From NCBI RefSeq assembly GCF_947623445.1, contig NC_135241.1, positions 21,950,501 through 22,014,500 of the forward strand: DNA of 64,000 bases, written 5' to 3'. The number at the start of each line of letters is the position of its first letter. Within the stretch, counting starts at the first letter, position 1. The translations under genes were made by a program, and so were the position numbers. Shown piece by piece: positions 11,201-23,200 of this stretch. The DNA is from Clavelina lepadiformis. Its lineage: Eukaryota; Chordata; Ascidiacea; Aplousobranchia; Clavelinidae. The notes beneath the pieces are model-generated. The model searched no databases. It had not been told where the DNA came from and saw nothing but the letters and a program-made list of their open reading frames with translations.

Positions 11201-14200
11201 ATTTCGTCCAAGATTTTTCACCCAACGTACTCATTGCTTCAAGTTGGGAGGTTGGTCCCCTGACCCGTCGTTAATTAAATGTGAGCCCATTGTGTGTCCA
11301 GATCCCCCACATGTTGCCTATGCAAAAGTAAGTTTGATGGTTTCATCGATTTTGCATTTCTGGAACTATATTACATATGTGCGGCTGGATAGGCTTCAGA
11401 TAATTCTTAGTTGAGATTTGAACAGGTTGTATTTGAATGTTATAGATAGAATCAATAATAATGCAATAACAAGCTTCGGTTCTTATGTAAATATCTGTGT
11501 TTAAAATTACCCTTTTTGGTGAAATTATTTGATTTAGCTCAAAACCGATGAGGCTATATTTGGATATGGGTCTTCTGTCAAATACATTTGCAATCCTGGC
11601 TATGAATATTTGCTGGAAAGAAACACTTACGTTTCAAGGTGAGTACCCAAGGTGGACTCTGTAGTATTGAAATACAGTTGATTAATTGCTTGACACTCAT
11701 GAACCAGCGTTGCAGTGGTGATTAACGCTGCTCTTCTAATTTGTAAATCTGCACTTGCCATGAAGCGGACGTAGAGAGTAATTTGAAATAATGTTGTAAA
11801 TCTAATACGTAAAATCACACAAACTCATACATTTTATTGTGATAAACCCTTTCATAGTTAAAAAATCTGTTCTCAGATGTTCTGACTTGGGTACATGGGT
11901 GCCAGATCCCACCCAGCTTCCATGTAAAAAGATAAGATGTCCGCATTATCAACTCCCAGCCGGAGCTTTCGTCTCATCTGGCAACGTTGCAAATAATTTG
12001 TACAACAGCAAACTCACTGTCTCCTGTCAAAGGTAACGTTTGTGAATTTTTGACTTCAATGAGTAGCGACTCTATGTTTCAGGATTAATGCAATTCTTGT
12101 AAGCGCACTTTTTAATATGAACTGCACCAGTTAAATGTCTTGCAATGGAGATCATTGTCCGTTTATTCTTGTTCATCGTCAGAGGCTCACAATTCAAGGA
12201 AGGACTCTCATCGATGATAGTGAGGTGTGGACCACAGAAGAAGTGGATCCCATCACATGATGTTAAAGAATGTCATCGTAAGTGCCTCATCTGCTTGTGT
12301 TGATCTTTTCCTTGCTGTTGTTTAAGTCTCTCTGCAAACATGGTGACACCTCATACCATGATTAAGATCATCCTATGTCAGCTTTTTGAAATTTTAGTCG
12401 TTTACCTAAGCTTTATGTTTTCAATTCATGTTCTGTAGTTTATTAACGCTTGTAAATCTTATTCCAGTTCTAAAATGCTCGGCCCCTCCAGATTTGGCAA
12501 ACTCAACTTGGACGAGTTTGAAACCTTTCCTGTTCAACTCGTTAGCCAGGTGACGCTTAATTAGGCGGATGACATTATGCTTAAGTGGTCACACTTTTAT
12601 AACGTAATGATATCATCATTGGAATATTTTCGAAATAGCCTGAATCGATTCATCAAAGTGAAAAGTTTTCAAATTTTATCAATGCTGATCTAATTGTCAT
12701 TGCTTTTGTTCCAAAAGTTTTCATTTTGTTTTCAAGTTCATTTCATTAACTTAATCAAATTAAAATGGTTGTCACCCACCAGCAAGATTATACAAAACCA
12801 TTAAAGATAGAATAGCTGGCAGGAATAGTCATGTAATTGATCATAAGCAAATTCTCCCAGGTATGTGTGTGACAATGGCCACTGGATAGAACGAGGTGTG
12901 ACATGGAAGGACACATACTGTTCGGAAACTGGACTATGGATTCCTGACCCAGAAAGAACCATTAAATGCAAAAGTTAGTGGCTTCTGCCTTTTTTATATA
13001 TTAGGCCCTTTTTATATTTTTATATATATTAAATCGTGTTGAATTTCGCATTTTCGTGTAATTTCGATGTCATTTTTCGGTGTTGTAAAGTGTTAAGTAA
13101 AAAATTATCACAAATTTACAAACTATATTTACTGACTGAGTTCATATCTTCAAAGTTTTCTTAATGTTGTCTTGCAGTTGTTGAATGTGAAGATCCTGGC
13201 GATGTTCCAAACACACTTCGACACGACGTTGCCAGACCAACCGATGCTTTCACTTTTGGGTCGGTCGTCATGTACAAATGTGTAACCGGCCGATGGTTTT
13301 CTCGAGATCTTGTCAAGGTATCGATAACGTGTCGAGATGACGCTAACTGGTATCCACCTGTGACATCACTCTACTGTAAAGGTGACATCCTGTGATGTGA
13401 ATGAGTTCACATTTCGAGGATATTTTTACTGGCTAGGTGTTAATCAAATGTGATTGTGAAAGGTTCAAGACTTCTTTGATTTGAAATGACAATGTGTTAG
13501 CTAAGTTTTTGCTAATGTAAGATTATAGTATATACAATGTATGACGTAATGTTTTATGTTTGCGCGAATATATTGCAGACTTCTTGAATGCAATATATTT
13601 TCTAATGATTGACAGTCATAAATTCTATCATTTTTATTCATTGTTATCATGGTTAACATTGTCATCATAGAAATGTTAATCATTTTTTCTTTATTATCAT
13701 ACCAGAAATGACTTGCCTGAACCCAGAACCACTTCCACGTTACTCCTTTATTATCGGTTATGATCACGCGTTAGGAGCCACGCTGACAGTTATGTGTGAA
13801 CCCGGTTACCGGATTGGGGGTAGCGCTGTATCTTTGACCAATAACACAGAAATTCAATGCATGAAAACGCAGAAGTGGGAACCGGATTTGTCGACCATTA
13901 TTTGTCATCGTGAGATTTTCATCGATTGTTTGATTTATTTTATCCAGTGCGTTGTACCATTGCTCTATGCTATGCCTTTATTTTATTCGTTTTGTAAATC
14001 ACGCATTTGGCATGTCATTCAAATAGACACAACATAACTTCATACTGTATAGTCTAGTTATCAAATTAGTTAGTCGGTTTAGGAGTTAGTAATTTAGTTA
14101 ACTTTGTACAAATTTCCTGTTCCAGCTTTGTCTTGTGGGGAACCGGGAAAGGTTAAGTTTGCTCACCGCTTGAATTCCAGTAATTCCTTTAACTCCTTCG

Positions 14201-17200
14201 CACAGTATATGTGTGTCGCTGGTTACTGGATGCAACCCGGTATGTCTTCTCGTCTTTCTCAATGTAAAGCTGATGGCACATGGCAGCCTGATCCACAATC
14301 ATTCGTGTGTAAAGGTTTGTGTTATATGATGTTTATTTTGTCGTTATCATATCTTTTTGCTCACTGCTCATTTTAAATGATTTTCAGTTTATTGTAAACT
14401 TTTCATCTCAATCGAAAGTTTGCATTATACCCAGGTGTATATTATAGTGGTGTAACTTTTCACACTGTGCAGTGTGCATACAATTCCAGTTATATTTGTG
14501 TTTATGATATTTCGAACTTATTTAATTCAGTGGTCAACTGCGGCCATCCGGGCACATTTTACAATGCCCTGTCCTCTGTGGTGAAGAGTGGCACGTTGTA
14601 TGGTGCCCTGGTGCAAATAAAATGCAGGGATGGTTATTGGACCAGCCATAGCTACCAGAAGAGCGTTACGTTTCAATGCTCTGATGAAGGATTATGGGAA
14701 CCACCTCCTGAAGAAATTCATTGTATTGGTAAGAAAGTTTAATTGTGTTGTGTGTCAATTGTTCGCTAATTTTTTATGTCATGATAATGACATTATAATC
14801 TGCGGCCTAAGTTATTCTACATATATGTCTCTGGTGGTGAGTTACTACGCGTTGGAGGTCATATTGATAAACAGTCATTAATATGATGTTGATTACCATG
14901 TATTTCTGTTTAAGCTAATATCAATTTTGTAATCTGCACTAAACATACAACAAATTGTTAGCAAGTTGTTGTATTGGTTTATTTTTGGAAGTAAGTTGTT
15001 AAAACTGGATTTGTTAAACAAAAAAGATATTTAACAACTGGCAGCTTCACAAAATGAACATTTAATGTTTTGAATGTTTTTTTTTTGAATTTCTTAGATG
15101 TGAAATGTCATGAACCAGCAAATATTGTTCACGCTGTTCGACGCCTTCTCCCGCCACATATCTCAAGTCAAGTCACGTCATCTGACCCTATGTGAGTTAC
15201 CCATTCAATTAATTTTGACTTCTGTGAAACTAAACATAAGCCAGGCGCGACTAAATCTATTGAAGTCGTGCTTTCTATCCTCCTTAAAATTAATTGTCAG
15301 GGTTTTTTGTATCTTTGTATTGATTTTCAAATATTGTTGTCATATTACTATCTTTAAATGAAATAAATCTAAAAGTTATAGTTCAATCACCAAGCCGAGG
15401 CTAAAATTAACATTTGTCTTAAACACAAATACTCTGTCTTACACATTCAGTTAATTACATCGGTCGTTGTCTTAAAATCACATATAAACTTATATCACCT
15501 GAACATAAACAATAAAATTTGTTTGAAGAACCGGTGGTTTATTTTACACGCGAGGAGTGAGGTTTGAGTTCAGGTGCGATGACGGTTATGAGTTCGCACC
15601 TCAACAATATTCCATCATTTCTTCATGTACCAGTCATGGAAACTGGAGCATTCAAACAAAGTTTCTCAATTGTTCTTGTGAGCATCTGTCAACTTAATAC
15701 GTTTGATGTTGGATAACTTGCATTCTTGCTTACAGTGTCTTAAAGTTTATGCTAGATGATAAAAATTAGACTAACAGCTACTGCTGAGAAACTGAGTCTT
15801 GTCTAATCTTATTATAGTGACAAGTTGCCCACCGCCCAATGCTATAATCCATGGCTACGTGTCAGAGAACGAAGGTACTTCTTTCGAGTCCTATTTCATC
15901 AACTCAACCTTCACATATAAATGTGATGAAGGCTTCTGGTTTGAAAACAAAACGTTTGACATGGAAGTGACTTGCCTGAAGAGTGGAAAGTGGAACAGAG
16001 ACATCGAATACTTATTTTGCTTTCGTAAGTTCTTGACGCATGTGTTGTGTCTTATACTTTGTACTTTTAGCTGCTTCTAAAGATTTTTCCGTATCTGATA
16101 GGTGTTGAGTGCAAAAACCCTGAGCCGATTGATCATGGATATTTTGTTATCAGTGGCACAACATACGCCCATACAACAAGGTAATACTTTACAGCAAAAG
16201 TCTTGAAATTGAGAAACGTTTTGTGCTGCAATATTTACTATAATATTTCGTTACAAGGTGGAGTTCTCTCAGCTTACAATTATCCAGATAATCCAAAAAG
16301 TCTATTTATATTTTACAGATATTTCTGTGATGATGGGTATATTGAATCAACACCATCGGTATCCACGTGTTCATCATCCGGAGATTGGCTTCCTTCACCA
16401 CCAGCCATACACTGCCAAGGTAATAATGAACTTCACAGAGTAGGAAGTTGGTTTAAGAAACATGGTTTATGATATGCCCAGTCGAACGAGTGCTTATTCT
16501 ACTCTAAACGTTGTTTTTATGCTTGAAGCTGTTGATTGTGGGGAGCTGCCAACTATACCGCAAGCAAGTGCAAGCGATAGAAATGCGTCAGTGCTATATG
16601 GTTCAGTGGTGGAATACACTTGTGACACAGACCATTATTTTGCTCTTGGGTTGCAAGCGATTAACGTTACCTGCGATAAGAATGGAAAATGGACCAATTC
16701 CAATAAAAGATGCATAGGTCTGTTAATGTTTGATAAAAGTAACGGTATAACTAAGCTACGGTTGTATCATCACCATAGGTTTTGTGTCAAAGCATTATGC
16801 ATATTTTCATGTGCAATATCCTACCTATAATATTTTATCTGATTGACAAAGTACTTCAAATCTAAAAACGAAAACATCTTTATTTCAGACTTTCGAGATT
16901 TTGAATGTCGGTTTCCTCCCGGCATTCCCAATTCATTTTATCACTCCGTGTCCTCTCAATCAGTCTCCCTCCACTGCGATCCGGGATACTTTTTGCGAGG
17001 AGATGATGCAAACACAACTTCGCAGCTTATGACCTGCAATGGAACAGGACATTGGAATCCTTCTGAACTCGAATGCGTCGGTTTGTACTTTCTGCCTGAG
17101 CTACATTCCCACAACAGTGCTACGTTATGCTGCACCCACAAGTATGTTAAATGTTGACAAAACTAATTATTTACAGAGCTACAATGTTCAACTCCCAGCG

Positions 17201-20200
17201 TCCAAGGTCCACACACCGTCATGTCAAGGACTTCTTCCGCTTTCAATTATTCTTCAGTCGTCACTATCAATTGTGATAGCGGCCACACATTAACTCTTGT
17301 GCCATCTGGTGGTCCTAAGCAGTGGTTGACATCAAATAACGTGACCTGCAACCAGCACGCAGAATGGTTTCCTTCCCTTGCGGATATTGAATGTCGAAGT
17401 ATGAGGAAGAGTTTCGCAATTTTTTCTCTGTTTTATCGAAAGTAACTGATCGGACTTGTGATGACTAAAGGAAGCAGAAATATTTTATGCATGCGCTTTC
17501 CTGCCGCAGTGAATTATCACAAACTCAAAGCTAAATGACTCGTTTATAATTTTTTAATTTATTTAAAGTTGGTAAAATCGATAATTAATACTATAAAGAC
17601 ATGTTTCTTTTCTTTTTTTTTTAGTGCAATTAAGCTGTTTTTAATTGTTCAAAATTTGCGTCAATGAGATATAACTCATTAACTCTACTTTGAAAATACT
17701 GTAATAATGACAACATCAAGTTTATAATCTCCATTACAAATGTTTAAATCAATCGAAACATTTTTCATTTTGCGCAGGAGTCAACTGCAGCGCTCCGCCA
17801 TCTGTAGAAAATGCTGAAGTGACTTATAACAGCACAGAACTACTCGACCAAGCTTCTTATCATTGCTTGAAAAACATGAGTTTCGGCGATAAAATTAATA
17901 AAACTGTCAACTGCAGTGTAGATGGCACCTGGCAGCCAAATCCTGCCACATTCGAATGCTCGTGTAAGATCAAATAATACTCGATGTTGAGTTACAATTC
18001 CTGGTGTTAAAGTGTTTTAATCGTGATTTAATGTTGGTGTGTGGTCAATTCAGATCACAAGTGTCGGGTTCCTGTACCACCACAATATTCCACTCTTTCA
18101 ATAAAGGGTCAGGACTATTTAAATGGCAGTGCTGTCGTTATGTAAGTGACATACTCAATATTATTCATACATAATTATTTTGAAACAACTTCTCCTCAGC
18201 CATGAATTATTACCATAACATATTTTATATAATTCCAGGTTGCCAGAACTTCGTGTCACTTGCAACACCGGGTACAGGGTCGCTGGACAAGCAAATTTCA
18301 CACTGTTAGTAAGCATCGAATGCAATCCACTTGGAGAGTGGGTTAGTGACCCAAACCTTATTGAATGCGAAGGTGAGTGTGAGATGATTAACTTGGTTTG
18401 GAAGACTCAAGTCAGTAAGAAGCAGTTTTAGTATTTTTTAAACCCTTAAGTTGACCTTTTTATGTTAATTGAAATTGTGATTAGATCTCTAAAAATGATA
18501 ATGAACTTGCGTATTTTGTTTAAATAGAAGTGACGTGTGACTCTCTCCCAAATGTGTCATTTATCCTGGCCCCCGACGACATAACAGCTATCGCTCCATT
18601 TAATTACAAAGACGAGCTAACATATGAGTGTCCAAGTGGGCAGTGGTTTTCTCCAGAGAATGTGACTCATCAGATGTTGAGATGTAGCTGGGACACCACG
18701 TGGCAGCCTTCCCTTGCTAATGCTGAGTGTGTTGGTGAGTGTCAAATCTTTCCTTGGCTTTTGGTGATTGGTTTCTTAACCTTGGAGTCACCAAGAGTTA
18801 GAGTTAGTCACCAAGCTTTAGTGAACAATTGCTATAATGTTATTTAATTTCAGTTTAGTTTAGCAAACAAAAAAATCGAATGGCTTGATTGAATGGTTAT
18901 ATATTCGGGCAGAAACCATTGGAACTTATATGGCTTTTGCAATGCACAGTGCTGCATAGAAATTTGTCAAATAGATTTCCTCAGAATTTGTTAGACAATG
19001 AAAATACTGTTAGTCCTGATTACCGGTAACCAAAAATAATAGAAAGTCCATGAACAGTTTCACATCAAAGTAACTTCCCTAATGCAATACTCAATTAAAT
19101 TTCCTTAAGAAGTTTAGCGGTATTTTGGAATGAAAGGCTTGTTTTGTCACATTGTCAAAAGTATGGTATCCATAAAAAGAAATTACTCATTAAAAAAGAT
19201 TAAAACTGTACAGAAATTAGGGTGAAACATTGGTTTAAAGCAACGATGAAGGTTTCACAGTTTAAGACGTTCACATCTAGTGATATTTTTCATCGATTTT
19301 TCGTGTTTTTAAAATGAAGGCATAACCTGTGACTACCCTCCCCCAGTCGAGCATGCAAGCTTGCGTGGTGATGATACGCGCGTTGGCGCAGAGTGGACTT
19401 ACACTTGTGACTTTGGATACAGGTAATTGTATTTTCATGGTAAGATTATCAATGTATGGCTGTGGTAGCCATTATCCAGTGAAATACTACGACAGCCTTA
19501 AGCACCACAATGGTCTTTGAATGATATTAGCTTTAATACTTAACCGAAAGCAGAAATGTAGAAGTTTTGGGATCACTTAGGGAGCGGATATCTAGGTTTC
19601 TGACTTAAATCTTCAAAATTGTGTAATATTTCTGCAGTATAATTACATAACAGAAATTGTTTATTGAACCCAGCTTTATTCAATTTCGTATTTAACATTT
19701 ACTTTTCATTTTGATCAACACTTGATCAGAATCTCAGCTGGGGTTCGCGGTCGTGCAACAAAGTGTCAGACAAACGGTCAATGGCTGCCGTCACCTAATT
19801 CCCCTCAGCTTCGTTGTGAAGGTGACACTGACATGATAGATGATAGATGATATGATAGATAGATGATATGATAGATAGATGATATGATAGATGATAGATG
19901 ATATGATAGATAGATGATAGAGGATATGATAGATCGCATCAATCATATAATCTTGCTAAATATTTTGAGTAATTTTGATATTTATTCCCCTGAAAATAAT
20001 TAGAATTTTTTAGAAATTGAAAAATTTAAATAAGTCTGCAATAGTGAAGATGCAAACATTAGGAATAAGTAAAATTCTAAAATTTAATCCTAGTGATTGC
20101 CTGTGACGTTCCTCCTGTTCTACCAAATATTGTCAACGGAACTCTGCTTGTTCTGAAACCTGGCCAGGCCTACTTTGGTTTGTACTTCATAAAAAAAAAA

Positions 20201-23200
20201 TATTCTATTGTACAAGAATTTTTGATGTAAATATGTAAGTTCATGATCAGATTTTCGAGAGGGCGTCAATTTCACTTATTCTTGTGAGACTGGATTCTGG
20301 ATGAGTGACGGTGAAATAAAACAAACCTCAAAGAATGTCATGTGCTTGGATGGAGAATGGATACCTTCGCCTCACACTGCTATCAGTTGTGTCAGTGAGT
20401 GACCTTTCACATATTTCCTATTGTTTGTTTGATTGAAATATTTCATAAAGCATCGCACAGCCTTCAGTATATGTGTAGAAAGGATCTGTAAAGCTTTCCC
20501 AAAAACCACAAAAGACTGTTCACAAAAAATCCCGAGTCTATGCTGTAGTTATGGTTGGCAGTGTTAATGTCGTGAGGTTTTTGTCATTGGGTCCTCCATA
20601 GAAATAGTACACAGAGCAATGTACGACATTTGTGGCAACGCTCCGGCAGCTATATTTTTCTGTCGCAGTTGTGGTATGTGACATCGCCCACCCAGTGCGA
20701 GGAGCAAGAACAGACGGCATTGAGCACATTTACATGAGCAACATCACTTACTCCTGTGCTAGAGGCCAACACTTTGGCTACCAGAGAAGACGCCGCCTGA
20801 ACGTGACTTGCCGAGAAGATGGCCGTTGGCATCCTAACCCTCATGCCCTGTGGTGCTCAGGTGAATACGCTTGTGTCTATATTTATGTGCTTGTGATTCT
20901 ACTATACATAATTCACAATGAAAGCTGAGTGAGTTTTATCTGCAAAGACTTTGTACAGAGCAGGAAATAATTTAAGGTAAACTTAAAGTTTAATTTAAAG
21001 TCTTGTTTTAGATGTGATATGCAAAGACCTTGACTTGGAGGGAGCGACCAAGGAACAAGGTGGACTGCGACTTGATTCAACTGTCATTCACACGTAAGGA
21101 ATAGATCTGATGCTGTACAGTAGATTTATTGATTCTCATATTGCGCTAATTTTACATTAGCACAGTTTCTTTTCTGTTTTATTGTGCATTTTTTTGGAGA
21201 AATTACGAAAAACTCTTTGCGTCAAAGTATTTCGCAAACCTTCAAAATAAATAAATCTTCATGCGATATTATCAGATGTCCGCCCACGACATGGTTTGGG
21301 CCTCAAGTTTCTGAAATTGCGGCAACTTGTGACGAAGATGGTCGCTGGTCGCCGTCATTGGAAGGGAAAAAATGTGAAGGTAGATTCTCCTAATATTCCC
21401 CTCCCACTTCCAATGTAAAAGTTTTTCTCATCATACTTGTGCTTTACACAGATGTAAGTTGTGGAGAACCGGCACTAGATCATATACTTCTCCAGCACAA
21501 TGATTTCACTTACACAAGCCAGGTAGAGTTGGAATGTTTAGGCGGCTACAACCTCTTTCCATCCACGGATCCTCCTGTGCTCATGTGTGATGTGTCCGGA
21601 TCTTGGTATCCCGATCCAAGGAACTATAAATGCAAACGTAAAAAGTTTCACGCTTATTTTGAATGTCATTATGTTGTAATAGAAATGCGCAATAACATCT
21701 TGTGCTCTCGGTACCATGCAGTAGGATTTATTACGTGAGGGATAAACACTGCGTTGATATTAAGTGCTGAGATTGATTTAAATTCTTTGTCGTTGCGAAA
21801 TATTTTGTCTCAGTCATCTTACAACTGAATTTTCCACCAATGTACATTATGCATCAGCACTCGAGTAAGAAATATATTTTATAACAGCGATTGAATGTTC
21901 TCTTCCACGGTACATCAGACATGCAACCGTGATCGGCAACAACACATACAATAGCACAGTGTTAGTGCAGTGTGATCCTGGCTTTTACATCCGACGTGGA
22001 ACAAATTGGTTAGAAGCGGTTTGTATGCACGATTCCACCTGGTCCGAGGACATCAACTCTGTATTTTGCATACGTAAGTACAACATTTTGAAAAAGATAA
22101 TTTTTGTTGTGGTAGCAAGATTAACAAATTAATCACGCGTAAGAATTGATTATTGAAAGCTTACATCAAATTCACTTTTGATTATGAAAACTTGCAAAAC
22201 TTTACCTTGTTAAATTGCTCCTTTTCATTATTAAAGTGATCTTAATATTATCCAGCGCTTGAGTGTTTACCCCCCAAACAACTCCCTCATTCGAAACTCA
22301 TCAGAGATGCAACCTTACCCTCCCAAGCATACAATGCTGTAGTGAAGTATCAGTGTCACCATGGCTACTGGGTCGACGAGCTCGTCTATTCACAGAGTGT
22401 CCGTTGCAATGAGATAGGAATGTGGGAACCGCCAATTAATTTCACATGTTATGGTAACATAATCTACTATGTTGTTGTTGAGTTATTTCAACTGCAACAG
22501 TTAATTTTGGTTGGTTAAAACCACCATTTTCACGACTTTGTTTTTTAAAACAGTGATTGCTAATGGATGTTAGTGTTTCCATAGAAATCAAATGCAAGTA
22601 TCCACCCAACAAAAGAAATTCACAAATCGTGATCGAAGGCAGAGTTAATCTCACCGAATACCCTATCAACAGCGGCATGCGATATCGCTGTCACAACAGA
22701 AGTTGGGTCTCAGCACAACATGCACTGGCAGAATGGGCATTCACCGGTGACGTGCAAGTACGGATGATTTGTTCTATCATGGGACTGTGGAAGCCGCATC
22801 CAGATTCGTTTGCTTGCAGAGGTTGGTTGTCCTGTTACAAGAATATTTGCTACTCCACAACTGTGTAAATATTGATCCAGATACCTAATGAAAAGGGAAA
22901 TGCAGAATGTTTGTTAATAAATACGATTTACGATATTGTCACTTTTGTAGACTAAATACACTAAATAATTATGACAGGCTTGTCACTTCCTATAATCTTG
23001 TTGTGCAGCTGTTAATGCATAAACTGAACAACAGTCTTTTGTTTAGAAAGTTTTGTACTATCCACTTATTAATCTTTTTAGAAATTGAAGAAGGACCGCT
23101 TCCTGTGGCCTACCCTCGGGGTTTGGACCAATCACAAGTCAGATATGAAGCTTGGGCGGAAATGGAGCAAATACTTCCAAATCAAGTCCTGTCGCACCCA

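Larger units (their letters stand above)
11171..22820 (+). other. CCP array B (about 24 modules) of the large gene
   Basis: Modules end near 11934, 12279, 12972, 13379, 13908, 14314, 14729, 15676, 16023, 16420, 16717, 17078, 17399, 17962, 18371, 18733, 19820, 20393, 20861, 21378, 21639, 22072, 22451 and 22820. Each has Cys-rich CCP spacing with a terminal G-x-W-x-P-x-x-x-x-C. Some are one exon, others are split near the middle. The GYWF-type core recurs (CVAGYWMQPG, CRDGYWTSHS, CDEGFWFENK, CHHGYWVDEL). Exons are mostly symmetric phase 1-1. CCP arrays occur in complement regulators and adhesion proteins. The last module is longer, with an insert (HALAEWAFTGD). N-glycosylation sequons (NxS/T) are frequent, as expected for an extracellular stalk. 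Confidence 0.85.
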
